From the NCBI RefSeq assembly GCF_000737845.1, contig NZ_ATLK01000001.1:372001-436000 (forward strand): 64,000 nucleotides of DNA, in the 5' to 3' direction. How positions within the stretch are numbered: position 1 is the first letter of the stretch; each line of letters starts with the position of its first letter. The notes under the pieces are model-generated. The model ran no database searches. It had not been told where the DNA came from and was given only the letters and a program-made list of their open reading frames with translations. Both the position numbers and the translations under genes were made by a program. Shown here piece after piece: positions 7,796-16,883 of this stretch. Source of the stretch: Bifidobacterium bombi DSM 19703 (GTDB lineage: Bacteria; Actinomycetota; Actinomycetes; Actinomycetales; Bifidobacteriaceae).

Positions 7796-9424
7796 ATGAG
7801 TAGAGCTACTGTCGTAACGAAGGCGGGAGCGGCGCTGTGTGCCACCTGCATGCTGCTCCTGGCTGGCTGCGGAGGTTCGGACAAAGCGGCTACGACGAAA
7901 GATGGAAAGCCCATTGTCACCGTTCAGGTGATCAAGGATTCCCGCATGAAGAAGATGACCGATCAAGCGTGGACAAAAAGTCTCGAGAAAGCGTGCGGCT
8001 GTTCCATCAATTGGCAGGAAGTCGGTGACCCCGCGTGGGATCAGCAAAAAAAGGCTTCCCTGGCTGCAGGCGATGTTCCCGATATCAATATACGCGGGTT
8101 TGGCTCCGGCGACATGAGCGAATATGGGAGTCTCTTCCTTGACTTGACCCCAGAGCTTAAGAACATGCCGAATGTGTCGAAGATGTTTAAGGAAGACCCA
8201 TATTCAAAGGCCATCTCAACGACTACAGATGGGAAAATACTGGGCGTGCCGGGGGTGGCCGGGGCCGTATATCCACGAAGCAGTACGCATATGTTCATCA
8301 ACAAGACCTGGCTCGACAAACTGGGTTTGAAAGTGCCGACGACTTGGGATGAACTTCATGATGTGCTCAAAGCGTTCAAAACTCAGGATCCGAACGGCAA
8401 CGGCGAGGCTGACGAGATTCCTATGGACTTCAATTCTCCTGGAACCGGTGGTTTTGGTCTGTTTCAACCGAATGTGCTTCTTGCAAGTGAAGGAATCACG
8501 GTGCCTAATGGCGCCTTGGGAATGTATGCGGAGAACGGCAAGGTAAAGAATTACCTGACCGATGCAAGATATAAGAAGTTAATACAATATCTGCACACCC
8601 TTTGGTCCGAGAATCTGATAAATCCTGAGGCTTTCACCCATGATTGGTCGAAATTCATCAATACGACGAGAGGCGATGGCAAGACTGCAAAAGTAGGCGT
8701 CACTTGGATGTATACTCCCGAAGGAACGTTCGGTACCGAAAATCAAGATCAGTACATCACAATCCCGACTCTTAAGGCCTCAGAGAATCAGAGTGAGAAG
8801 ACGGTGTCACCATTCAATGGTGATGAATTGGCCTATATGCCCGACCGTGTGGTGGTTTCCGCCAAGGTCAAGAACAAGGATGCCGCTCTCAAAATCGTCG
8901 ATGCCCTGTACAGCGCTGATCTGTCGGTCGAATCAAGGTATGGTTCGTTCGGCGAGGCTGTCAAAAAGAACGGGACCGATGATTATACGATTATTCCAAA
9001 GCCTGAGAACGGCGATTGGCAATTCCAGGTTTCTATGGGTGACCGAGCCCCTGGCTGGATTAACGATAAGATGAAGCTTAATCTTCCAAGCATCCATACG
9101 GCCTATCATGATGTCGATGGCGTATATGACGAAGATTATAAGAACATCGATTTCAATAAGGACGTCCTGTATGCCAACATGCCGATGACTTCCGACCAAT
9201 CCAAGACTCTTAACGCCAATTACACCGGTATTACTCAGGGCGCGATGAGTAAGTTCGCCAATTGGGTCACTAAAGGTGGAGTTGACGATGAATGGGATAC
9301 CTATGTGGAGAGTCTGAAGAAGAACAAGTTGGACGAAAACATCCGCATCGAACAGCAGGTTTATGACTCTTTCAAGAAGAATATGAGAAAAATGGATGTC
9401 GATATGAACAACGTAGCCAAGTAA
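7796..9424 (+). CDS. Sugar ABC transporter solute-binding lipoprotein
   Basis: The extracellular binding component of an ABC importer, anchored in the membrane by lipid. The 542-residue protein starts with a signal peptide ending in the lipobox LLAGC (Cys about residue 23), then a Gly/Ser linker. It is larger than usual binding proteins and resembles the LplA/YtcQ-type group found with LplB-type permeases. The start is the ATG at 7796; GAGG lies about 10 nt upstream. It leads an operon with a GH13 alpha-glucosidase and two permeases, so its ligand is probably an alpha-linked gluco-oligosaccharide (inference). No ATPase gene is nearby. Confidence 0.93.
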   Translation: MSRATVVTKAGAALCATCMLLLAGCGGSDKAATTKDGKPIVTVQVIKDSRMKKMTDQAWTKSLEKACGCSINWQEVGDPAWDQQKKASLAAGDVPDINIRGFGSGDMSEYGSLFLDLTPELKNMPNVSKMFKEDPYSKAISTTTDGKILGVPGVAGAVYPRSSTHMFINKTWLDKLGLKVPTTWDELHDVLKAFKTQDPNGNGEADEIPMDFNSPGTGGFGLFQPNVLLASEGITVPNGALGMYAENGKVKNYLTDARYKKLIQYLHTLWSENLINPEAFTHDWSKFINTTRGDGKTAKVGVTWMYTPEGTFGTENQDQYITIPTLKASENQSEKTVSPFNGDELAYMPDRVVVSAKVKNKDAALKIVDALYSADLSVESRYGSFGEAVKKNGTDDYTIIPKPENGDWQFQVSMGDRAPGWINDKMKLNLPSIHTAYHDVDGVYDEDYKNIDFNKDVLYANMPMTSDQSKTLNANYTGITQGAMSKFANWVTKGGVDDEWDTYVESLKKNKLDENIRIEQQVYDSFKKNMRKMDVDMNNVAK

Positions 9425-9434
9425 TGTGGATTCT

Positions 9435-9494
9435 GGACGGCGAGGACCGCAGATCAAGGTCGAGGACCTGCATCTCGCAGATCTTGCGCCGTCC
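9435..9494 (+). other. Intercistronic stem-loop after the binding protein gene
   Basis: An outer 8-bp stem GGACGGCG (9435-9442) / CGCCGTCC (9487-9494) encloses an inner hairpin AGGTC/GACCT (about 9458-9470). It lies between the binding protein and the glucosidase. Such structures often protect the abundant upstream mRNA from exonucleases or cause partial termination; that role is inferred. Confidence 0.6.
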
Positions 9495-9584
9495 ATTCTG
9501 CGGCGATGCTTGCATTTTTAATACAGTAGTTTTCTTTTCATGTCCAAATTGCAGGGATATGAAGACAGAAGAAGGAACAACTTC

Positions 9585-11408
9585 ATGACACTTGACCACT
9601 TGCGGCATATACCCGACGATGTACACACCAATGGAGCGACTCCCAACCCTTGGTGGGCCAATGCTGTGGTGTATCAGATTTATCCAAGAAGCTTCAAGGA
9701 TGCCAACGGTGACGGATTCGGTGATCTCAAAGGCATCACTTCCAAGCTTGACTATTTGGTGGATCTTGGGGTGGATATCATCTGGCTCAGCCCGATTTAT
9801 GTTTCTCCACAAGACGATAACGGATACGATATCTCGGATTATCGCGATATCGATCCCATGTTCGGTACATTGGGCGACATGGATGAGCTGATTGAGCAGG
9901 CTCACATCCGCGGTATCAAAGTGGTCATGGATCTGGTGGTGAACCACACGTCCGATGAACATCGTTGGTTCCAGGAATCACGAGACAAAGATTCCAAGTA
10001 TGCGGATTGGTATTGGTGGAGGCCCGCAAGAGAGGGATTCGTTGCAGGGACTCCGGGTGCCGAACCCAATCGTTGGGGAGGGACATTTGGTGGTTCCGCT
10101 TGGCAGTATGATGCCGGGCGCGGTGAGTACTATCTTCACACCTTCTCCAAAAAACAGCCTGACCTCAACTGGGAGAACCCGGACGTACGTCGAGCGGTGT
10201 ATGACTTGATGAACTGGTGGCTGGACAGGGGGGTCGATGGTTTCCGTATGGATGTCATCACCCTCATTTCTAAACGTGTCGATAAGAACGGAAGACTGCC
10301 CGGTGAAGCTCAAGGGCTCATCGAAGATACCCCGGTAGGTGAGGAAGGTTACTCAAACCCGTGGCCGTTGTGTCAAGACGGCCCAAGGCTTGACGAGTAC
10401 CTCAGGGAGATGAGGCGAGAGGTTTTTGAAGGCAGGAAAGGTACGTTCACGGTCGGGGAAGGACAAGGCATATCACCTATTCGCAACCGCGAAATCACCG
10501 ATCCCGACAACCGCGAACTCGATATGATTTTCCTGTTCGACCATATGGGGGCTGATCAAGCTGGTACCAAGTGGAACATTCAACCGCTTCGGTTGACCAA
10601 GCTCAAGCGAGCTATGGCCAGCCAGCAGTCCGCCGTAAAGGACCGGGGCTGGGCCAGTCTATACTTCAACAACCATGACCAGCCTAGGTCGGTGTCGCGT
10701 TGGGGCGACACCTCGTCGCCTCGTCTTCGCATCAAGTCTGCTAAAGCCCTTGCTCTGCTTATGCATATGCATCGAGGTACGCCTTATATCTACCAGGGTG
10801 AGGAACTAGGAATGACGAACGCCGGTTTTACCAGATTGGATCAATACCGCGATTTGGAGTCAATTAATTCATACCATCAGAGGGTCGATGAGGCTAGAGT
10901 GCAAAGCGCACAATCCATGATGGATTCCTTGTCAAAGGTGAGTCGAGACAATTCACGCACGCCTATGCAGTGGGATGCCAGTGAATATGCGGGTTTTACT
11001 TCACCTGAATCACAGCGGTCTCCTTGGCTTGAGGTAAATGCCAACAAAGGCGAAATAAACGTCGAGCTGGAGATGTGTGATCCAGAATCGGTCTATTCAT
11101 TCTATAAACGTCTTATCTCGCTTCGTCATGAAGATGAGGTGGTATCGGCTGGTGGGTTCGAGATGATGGACCCTCTTGATGAGAGGGTCTACGCTTTCGT
11201 GCGCGAGCTTGACGGTCGACGACTGTTGACTGCGGTCAACATGTCATCCACCAACGCCGTTTTGCCGGAACAGACATGCGGTCTGCTTGGCGAACGTGGC
11301 TTGGTTGGACGGAACGTTCTGATAGCTAACGTTGCGACAGAAAGCATTTCGAATCAGGTGGAGCAAGGCATTCTGGAACCTTGGACCGCATTCGTATGTG
11401 AATTGTAA
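9585..11408 (+). CDS. GH13 alpha-glucosidase (oligo-1,6-glucosidase type)
   Basis: An intracellular retaining alpha-glucosidase that hydrolyses imported alpha-gluco-oligosaccharides. The 607-residue protein has the four GH13 regions: DLVVNHTSDEH, GFRMDVI with nucleophile Asp223, TVGEG with acid/base Glu292 and NNHDQPR with Asp365. There is no signal peptide. DLVVNH (Val after the catalytic-region Asp) is typical of enzymes acting on alpha-1,6 bonds. I chose the ATG at 9585 because AAGGA lies 8 nt upstream; an in-frame ATG at 9540 has no ribosome site. It sits between binding protein and permease genes, next to a GH49 remnant, which supports isomaltose- or panose-type substrates (inference). 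Confidence 0.94.
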   Translation: MTLDHLRHIPDDVHTNGATPNPWWANAVVYQIYPRSFKDANGDGFGDLKGITSKLDYLVDLGVDIIWLSPIYVSPQDDNGYDISDYRDIDPMFGTLGDMDELIEQAHIRGIKVVMDLVVNHTSDEHRWFQESRDKDSKYADWYWWRPAREGFVAGTPGAEPNRWGGTFGGSAWQYDAGRGEYYLHTFSKKQPDLNWENPDVRRAVYDLMNWWLDRGVDGFRMDVITLISKRVDKNGRLPGEAQGLIEDTPVGEEGYSNPWPLCQDGPRLDEYLREMRREVFEGRKGTFTVGEGQGISPIRNREITDPDNRELDMIFLFDHMGADQAGTKWNIQPLRLTKLKRAMASQQSAVKDRGWASLYFNNHDQPRSVSRWGDTSSPRLRIKSAKALALLMHMHRGTPYIYQGEELGMTNAGFTRLDQYRDLESINSYHQRVDEARVQSAQSMMDSLSKVSRDNSRTPMQWDASEYAGFTSPESQRSPWLEVNANKGEINVELEMCDPESVYSFYKRLISLRHEDEVVSAGGFEMMDPLDERVYAFVRELDGRRLLTAVNMSSTNAVLPEQTCGLLGERGLVGRNVLIANVATESISNQVEQGILEPWTAFVCEL

Positions 11409-11444
11409 TGGCGGCCAGTTATGAGTACAATCAAAGGAGGAAGC

Positions 11445-12422
11445 ATGGTAGCGACCGATAAAAAAGTCGCCATGAATGCGGGTCCGGTGGATGTCCGGGG
11501 CAATATTGAGGCTCGCAAACATGAATCGATTTTCAGGCGGCTTGCCATTCATTTTAAGCTGTATTGGCAATTATGGGTGTTTGTGATTCCATCCATAGCC
11601 TTCGTATTAGTGTTCGCCTATGTTCCTATGTATGGCGTACAGCTTGCGTTCCGTGATTACGACATCACGACCGGCCTTACCGGGGGGAAAGCCGTAGGGT
11701 TCAGATATTTCCAGCAGTTTTTCAACGATCCGATGTTCAAGGAGATTTTGACGAATACAGTTAGGATATCGTTGTGGACTCTTGTAATGGGTTTCATTGC
11801 GCCCATCGTGCTGGCTTTGCTGATTAATCAGATAGGCAGCTCAAATGTCAAAAGTTTTGTACAGACCATAACATACATGCCGCATTTTATCTCGACGGTG
11901 GTCATCGTGTCCATGCTGAACATATTTTTCACTCCCGGCTCTGGTTTGTTGGGACGATTCTTTGGCAAGACAAGCCTTCTTGGCGATCCAAACGCATTCA
12001 CACCGATTTACTGGATCAGTGAGGTATGGCAACATGTGGGGTGGAACTGCATCATTTATCTTGCTGCCCTTTCAAGTGTTGATGTGGCATTGTATGAAGC
12101 CGCGAAAATCGATGGGGCGGGAAGGTTGTCGTTGATTCGTTACGTCGACATTCCCACGATTCTGCCCACTGTGGGAATTTTACTCATCCTGCAGATGGGT
12201 TCAGTGCTGGGTGTCGGATTTGAAAAGGTGTGGCTTATGCAGAACACACTTAATATCACCGCTTCCGAAGTTATCTCGACGTATACCTACCGTATCGGTA
12301 TTCTTGACAACCAATTCTCCTACTCCACGGCCATCGGCCTATTCAATTCCGTAGTGAACTTCTTCTTCCTGATGCTAGCTAACTTCATCTCGAAGAAGGT
12401 TTCCGATTCCAGTATTTTTTAA
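11445..12422 (+). CDS. Sugar ABC transporter permease, first subunit
   Basis: An inner membrane permease of the LplB/YteP type with about six transmembrane helices (WVFVIPSIAFVLVFAYVPMY is the first). The EAA loop that contacts the ATPase is EAAKIDGAGRLSLIRYVDIP near residue 212. The ATG at 11445 follows AGGAGG by 4 nt and is preferred to the ATG at 11421, which lacks a ribosome site. The gene follows the glucosidase by 36 bp and precedes the second permease by about 12 bp of intended start, so all four are one operon. Confidence 0.93.
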   Translation: MVATDKKVAMNAGPVDVRGNIEARKHESIFRRLAIHFKLYWQLWVFVIPSIAFVLVFAYVPMYGVQLAFRDYDITTGLTGGKAVGFRYFQQFFNDPMFKEILTNTVRISLWTLVMGFIAPIVLALLINQIGSSNVKSFVQTITYMPHFISTVVIVSMLNIFFTPGSGLLGRFFGKTSLLGDPNAFTPIYWISEVWQHVGWNCIIYLAALSSVDVALYEAAKIDGAGRLSLIRYVDIPTILPTVGILLILQMGSVLGVGFEKVWLMQNTLNITASEVISTYTYRIGILDNQFSYSTAIGLFNSVVNFFFLMLANFISKKVSDSSIF

Positions 12423-12450
12423 GGAGAGTCGGTATGACTTCAAGTAATCC

Positions 12451-12458
12451 AAAAAAAA
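12451..12458 (+). repeat. Run of eight A bases at a frame break in the second permease
   Basis: The best start signal for the second permease (AAGGAGAG, ATG at 12434) opens a frame that is out of register with the permease body after this A8 run. Seven A bases would join them into one protein beginning MTSSNPKKEGQTVSP. Either the run mutated, the sequence has an error, or slippage at the run restores the frame. Confidence 0.8.
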
Positions 12459-12470
12459 GAAGGGCAAACC

Positions 12471-13418
12471 GTGTCCCCGGCGCGGCCTGCAGCCGCAGCC
12501 ATTGGAGATGCGCCATGGAACAAGCACGTCCAGCAAACGAAAACTTTGGGGGATTGGGCTGTGGATGTCATCATTTTCCTAGTGCTGGCGCTTATAGTGG
12601 TCTTGGTTCTGTACCCATTGTGGTTTGTCGTAATAGCCTCGTTCTCGAGTCCGACAGCTGTTTCAACCGGGCAGGTTACCCTGCTGCCTAAAGGCGTGAG
12701 CCTGGAAGGGTATCGAAAAGTACTGGAAGATCAACGAATCTGGCTTGGTTATCGCAACACCATTGTGTATACGATTCTTGGCACTGCAGTGAATCTGATT
12801 GTTACGATACCTTCCGCTTTCGCTCTGTCGCGCAAGGAGTTCAAGCCGCGTCGTGTCATCATGTTCCTATTCACGTTCACCATGTTCTTCTCAGGTGGCA
12901 TGATTCCTTCTTATCTGCTGATGAAAAGCTTGAATTTGCTCAACAGCATGTGGGTGTTCATCTTGCCTGGGGCATTCAGTGTGTACAACATGATTATTGC
13001 CCGCTCTTTCTTTGAGTCTTCGATTCCCGAAGAACTACATGATGCGGCACGTGTCGACGGTGAATCGTATTTCGGTTTCTTTTTCAGAATCGTAATTCCA
13101 CTTTCAGGGGCAATAATCGCGGTTATCGGATTGTATTACTTTGTTGGTCATTGGAATGATTACTTCACCGGATTAATTTACATCCGAAACCAGAATCAAC
13201 AGCCGTTGCAGAATGTGCTTCAGATGATTCTCTTGGCCAATCAAGCGAATCAGAGCGGCGGTGCTGCAACATCGATGGCGACCATGACATCACAAAACTT
13301 CGCCGATCAGATCAAGTTCGGAATCATTATAGTTTCGACGCTTCCGTTACTTGTGATTTACCCATTCATCCAGAAGTACTTCAATAAAGGCGTCATGATT
13401 GGAGCAATCAAAGGATAG
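12471..13418 (+). CDS. Sugar ABC transporter permease, second subunit (start region frame-broken)
   Basis: A YtcP-type inner membrane permease with about six helices; the first is IIFLVLALIVVLVLYPLWF near residue 35, and the EAA loop is DAARVDGESYFGFFFRIVIP near 190. As sequenced, the body frame can start at GTG 12471 (AAGGG about 7 nt upstream), giving 315 residues. The strong AAGGAG-ATG signal at 12434, directly after the first permease, is in another frame because of an A8 run at 12451-12458. The missing piece is only a cytoplasmic tail, so a functional protein from the GTG or by slippage is plausible. It is the last gene of the alpha-glucan importer operon. Confidence 0.88.
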   Translation: MSPARPAAAAIGDAPWNKHVQQTKTLGDWAVDVIIFLVLALIVVLVLYPLWFVVIASFSSPTAVSTGQVTLLPKGVSLEGYRKVLEDQRIWLGYRNTIVYTILGTAVNLIVTIPSAFALSRKEFKPRRVIMFLFTFTMFFSGGMIPSYLLMKSLNLLNSMWVFILPGAFSVYNMIIARSFFESSIPEELHDAARVDGESYFGFFFRIVIPLSGAIIAVIGLYYFVGHWNDYFTGLIYIRNQNQQPLQNVLQMILLANQANQSGGAATSMATMTSQNFADQIKFGIIIVSTLPLLVIYPFIQKYFNKGVMIGAIKG

Positions 13419-13666
13419 CTTGTTTTCGTCGGTTGGCGTAGTTGTCACCGAGTCTTTATCACGTCGAGCGCCGTAAGCGGTCCCAAGGGCAATGGGATGG
13501 TATGACGGCGTTCGTTGTGTTTGTGAACCGATATCCGGACCGTTGGGTATCCTCTAGACAAATGGTTGAATTTGCGCCCTGTATGAGGCTGTTCCTCCGT
13601 TTGCAAGTATGGGAACGGTTCTTGTGCTGTCTGATCGGCGTATCGTCTTAAACAGAAAGTATGCTC

Positions 13667-13939
13667 ATGGACAAGGCAATCATCACAGTCGTAGGTAAGG
13701 ACACGGTCGGCATTATAGCCCGGGTCTGCACATACTTGGCCCAGCGACAGGTCAATGTGCTTGATATCTCGCAGACCATAACCGATGGATTCTTCTCCAT
13801 GATGATGATCGTGGATTGCTCCAGGGATGCGGCGGATTTTGGCTCGTTGGTCGAAGGCCTTGAAACCTTGGGGAACCGGATCGGAGTGAGTGTGCGGTGC
13901 CAGCGTGAGGAGATCTTCACGAAGATGCACCGTGTTTGA
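13667..13939 (+). CDS. ACT-domain protein (UPF0237 family)
   Basis: A 90-residue single ACT domain, a small ligand-binding fold often sensing amino acids. It begins AIITVVGKDTVGIIARV, the usual start of this family, followed by the conserved VNVLDISQTI strand-helix region. The ATG at 13667 is preferred to 13661 because AGAAAG lies 7 nt upstream. It is followed, after 165 bp, by a UPF0210 gene; the two families are often adjacent in Gram-positive genomes (from memory), which suggests the ACT protein is a regulatory partner. The ligand is not known. Confidence 0.9.
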   Translation: MDKAIITVVGKDTVGIIARVCTYLAQRQVNVLDISQTITDGFFSMMMIVDCSRDAADFGSLVEGLETLGNRIGVSVRCQREEIFTKMHRV

Positions 13940-14104
13940 ATTCAGAGTAAGAGATGAACCTTCGGGAAACCGTCATCCGGCTCACCGCCGCAGGTGATGG
14001 TGGGCCGGAGGCCCAACCGTGTGTCCTAGCTGTCGTGCATGGGCCGTGACTTGCACGCGCGCGGCCCCGAACCGCGGGAGGACCGGAATCATAAAGGAAG
14101 GCAC
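13940..14104 (+). other. Structured GC-rich spacer between the ACT and UPF0210 genes
   Basis: The 165-bp spacer has a perfect TGGGCC/GGCCCA hairpin with a GGA loop (about 14004-14018) and a second GGGCC/GGCCCC pairing about 20-30 nt later. I do not recognise a known riboswitch. It ends in the AAGGAAGG ribosome site of the next gene. Confidence 0.4.
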
Positions 14105-15469
14105 ATGATCAACATAACCGAGGTTGGCGAGACCAATCAGATGATTGAGCGGGAGAAGCTTGACGTTCGAACCATCACTATGGGTATTTCCTTGTTGGAC
14201 TGCGTGGGTGCCAATGTGGATGACACCTGTGAGAAGGTTTATGGGAAGATCGTCGACAAGGCTCATGATTTGGTGTCCACTGGGGACGCCATCAGTCGTG
14301 ATTACGGTGTGCCTATCGTGAACAAGCGCATCACGGTCACCCCGATTGCGCTGGTGGGGGCGAGCGTATGCCATTCATCCGATGATTTCGTGCGGATAGC
14401 CCATGCTTTGGACACGGCGGCCAAAAAGGTGGGTGTTGACCTCATCGGGGGCTACACCGCCTTGGTCAGCAAATCGATGACCGCGGCCGATGAAATGCTG
14501 ATTCGTTCATTGCCCCGGGCTCTGAGTGAAACCGACATTGTATGTTCGTCGGTGAATGTCGGTTCCACGAAGACGGGCATCGATATGGATGCCGTGGCAT
14601 TGCTCGGTACCGTCATCAAGGACATCGCCTACGAGACGCGCGGGCACGATAGCGACGGCTGCACCAAATTCGTGGCTTTTTGCAACGCTCCAGATGACAA
14701 TCCGTTCATGGCCGGTGGCTTTCACGGCGTCACTGAGGGCGATGTGGTCGTCAATGTCGGTGTTTCTGGGCCTGGTGTCGTGTCCCGCGCACTTGATGAT
14801 ACCGAAGGACGGAATTTCGAATATCTTTGCGAGACAATCAAGAGGACGGCGTTTAAAATCACCCGTGTCGGTCAGCTCGTCGCCCAAGAGGCTTCGCGCA
14901 GGCTCGGCATACCGTTCGGCATCATCGACCTTTCCCTTGCGCCTACGGCAGCGGCGGGCGATTCCGTGGGCGAGGTGCTGGAGAAAATGGGATTGGATCG
15001 GGTCGGTGCACCGGGTACCACGGCCGCTCTTGCCATGCTCAATGACCAGGTCAAGAAAGGCGGAATCATGGCCTCCTCCTATGTGGGCGGTCTTTCGGGG
15101 GCGTTCATCCCCGTTTCGGAAGACAAGGCGATGATCGAGGCGGCAGGTCGTGGCTACCTGACGATTGAGAAGCTTGAAGCCATGACCTGCGTCTGCTCCG
15201 TTGGCCTTGACATGATCGCGATACCCGGCGACACGTCTTCGGGCACCATCAGCGGGATGATAGCGGATGAAGCCGCCATCGGCATGGTCAATCAAAAGAC
15301 CACGGCGGTACGCGTCATACCGGTTTACGGCAAGAAGGTGGGGGAGCAGGCCAATTTCGGTGGTCTTATGGGGTATGCACCTATCATTGCGGTCAACCGG
15401 ACTTCCTGTGATGCGTTTGTCACACGTGGTGGCCGCATACCCGCTCCCATCCACAGCTTCAAAAACTAA
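14105..15469 (+). CDS. UPF0210 (PFL-like) family protein
   Basis: A 454-residue protein of the conserved UPF0210 family, exactly the usual family length. Its fold is related to glycyl-radical-type barrels, but the biochemical function is not established. Visible features are an N-terminal [14 protein letters not shown] segment, a Gly-rich [15 protein letters not shown] segment and [22 protein letters not shown] near the C-terminus. The ATG at 14105 has AAGGAAGG 4 nt upstream; a longer reading frame from 14039 lacks one. It is paired with the ACT protein. It ends only 5 bp from the converging oxidoreductase gene. Confidence 0.92.
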   Translation: MINITEVGETNQMIEREKLDVRTITMGISLLDCVGANVDDTCEKVYGKIVDKAHDLVSTGDAISRDYGVPIVNKRITVTPIALVGASVCHSSDDFVRIAHALDTAAKKVGVDLIGGYTALVSKSMTAADEMLIRSLPRALSETDIVCSSVNVGSTKTGIDMDAVALLGTVIKDIAYETRGHDSDGCTKFVAFCNAPDDNPFMAGGFHGVTEGDVVVNVGVSGPGVVSRALDDTEGRNFEYLCETIKRTAFKITRVGQLVAQEASRRLGIPFGIIDLSLAPTAAAGDSVGEVLEKMGLDRVGAPGTTAALAMLNDQVKKGGIMASSYVGGLSGAFIPVSEDKAMIEAAGRGYLTIEKLEAMTCVCSVGLDMIAIPGDTSSGTISGMIADEAAIGMVNQKTTAVRVIPVYGKKVGEQANFGGLMGYAPIIAVNRTSCDAFVTRGGRIPAPIHSFKN

Positions 15470-15474
15470 ATCCC

Positions 15475-16527
15475 TCACTCGAACGGGTATTTCAGACCCC
15501 ATTCACCGCGGATACTGTCCATGAGCTCCATGATCCGCAAGGTGTCCGCATGGGGCATTTGTGTGCATTCGGTTTCGCCGTCCAGAACGGCGTTTGCCGC
15601 GGCGGCCACTTCATACTCATAACCGGTGAGTTGCCTAGGGACAGCGTAGTGCTTCGCCATATGATGTTCTTTGTCAAAAACGTCAATAGACTCGGGATTG
15701 TTGACATTTTGGACGATGAGATAGCCGTCCGTGCCCCATACCGTACCGGTACGGTCCGATACGGCAAGCATGGAGGCGGCGTTCGTTGCCATGACGCCGT
15801 CATCGTAATACAACGTGATGGAGTCATGCGCGTCGACGCCCGTTTCGTAGGGGAGCATCGACGTTTCGATGCGGTCTATGTGCCGCTGGGAACGGTCGGA
15901 CAGCGCCATGTCGACGAAGTTCAATGTATACACACCGACGTCGAGCAGCGCGCCACCCGCTAGGTTCGGATCCGTTATGCGCTTTTTGTAGTGGGTGGGG
16001 TAGCCTAGGTTCGCACTGGCCGCCTTCACTTCGCCGATCGCTCCGGATTCGAGGATGTCGTCGATGATGGCGCGTGAGGGCATGTAACGCGGCCAGATGG
16101 CCTCAGTGCACAGCAGACCCGAACGCTCGGCTGCCGTGAGCAGCTCCTGCGCCTGACTTGCATTGGCTGTGAACGCCTTCTCCACCAGAATGTTTTTACC
16201 GGCCTCGATGCAAGCCAGCCCCTGTTCGGCGTGCAGGCTGTGAGGGGTGGCTATGTAGATCAGATCGACGTCCGGGTCCGCCAGAAGCTCCGCATAGGAA
16301 CCGTATGAGACCGGCAAACCGTATCGACTTGCGAACTGCGCAGCTCGCCCGGCATCCCTTGCCGCCACGGCATAGAGATTGACTAGTCCACCATACTCGC
16401 GTGTGTGGGTCATGGCGTTCAGTGTCTCAGCCATGGCGTTGGCTATGCTCCCTGCCCCGAGAATCGCCACGTTTACTTTCAGACCCTCACTGCGCGCCTG
16501 CTCGCGTTTTCCATTCAGTTTGCTCAT
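15475..16527 (-). CDS. Gfo/Idh/MocA-family NAD(P)-dependent oxidoreductase
   Basis: A cytoplasmic sugar or polyol dehydrogenase of 350 residues. The N-terminal Rossmann fold shows VAILGAGSIANAMAETL near residue 20, then IYIATPHSLHAEQ and EKAFTANASQA (the family's EKP-type catalytic motif with Ala instead of Pro). The C-terminal half is the GFO_IDH_MocA C domain (GGALLDVGVYTLNFV). The ATG at 16527 follows AAGGAG by 4 nt. It has no co-directional partner. The substrate cannot be told from sequence; dihydrodiol or inositol-like dehydrogenases are close relatives. Confidence 0.9.
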   Translation of the reverse strand: MSKLNGKREQARSEGLKVNVAILGAGSIANAMAETLNAMTHTREYGGLVNLYAVAARDAGRAAQFASRYGLPVSYGSYAELLADPDVDLIYIATPHSLHAEQGLACIEAGKNILVEKAFTANASQAQELLTAAERSGLLCTEAIWPRYMPSRAIIDDILESGAIGEVKAASANLGYPTHYKKRITDPNLAGGALLDVGVYTLNFVDMALSDRSQRHIDRIETSMLPYETGVDAHDSITLYYDDGVMATNAASMLAVSDRTGTVWGTDGYLIVQNVNNPESIDVFDKEHHMAKHYAVPRQLTGYEYEVAAAANAVLDGETECTQMPHADTLRIMELMDSIRGEWGLKYPFE

Positions 16528-16727
16528 GGTGCTCCTTCGCTGGAATTCTGGCAATCCACACAAGGATTGCGATGATTATACTCTCCGGTCGATGTCTCAT
16601 ACCGGTTCACGTGCCTGTGGCTCCGATTGTATCGGTTTTCGGCTTCGAAACCATGGTAGCCACAGTGGCATAATTTCGCCGTCCTTGGTGTTGCGCGGTC
16701 CTCGCACCGTGTAGAATACAGTATGTT

Positions 16728-16800
16728 GCCCGGGTAGCTCAGGGGATAGAGCACCGCTCTCCTAAAGCGGGTGTCGTCAGTTCGAATCTGATTCCGGGCA
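16728..16800 (+). tRNA. tRNA-Arg (anticodon CCT)
   Basis: A 73-nt cloverleaf: acceptor GCCCGGG (16728-16734) pairs with TCCGGGC before discriminator A at 16800, with one G-T pair. D-arm is AGCTCAGGGGATAGAGC and the T-loop is TTCGAATC. The anticodon stem CCGCT/AGCGG (16754-16758, 16766-16770) holds the loop CTCCTAA with anticodon CCT at 16761-16763. The CCA end is not encoded. Confidence 0.96.
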
Positions 16801-16811
16801 CATACCACTGG

Positions 16812-16860
16812 AACGGAGCCAATGAGGGTGCCTTCCATTGCTACCCTCATTGGCTCCGTT
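16812..16860. terminator. Strong hairpin after tRNA-Arg
   Basis: A perfect 18-bp inverted repeat (16812-16829 AACGGAGCCAATGAGGGT with 16843-16860) and 13-nt loop lies 11 bp after the tRNA and 23 bp from the stop of the converging DsbA-like gene. It can serve both directions. Confidence 0.85.
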
Positions 16861-16883
16861 CGTCGTGCCGACTTGTCTGCGGG

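Noticed and set aside
13940..14104. A known riboswitch before the UPF0210 gene
   Set aside because: The hairpins match no class that I can recognise; reported only as a structured spacer.
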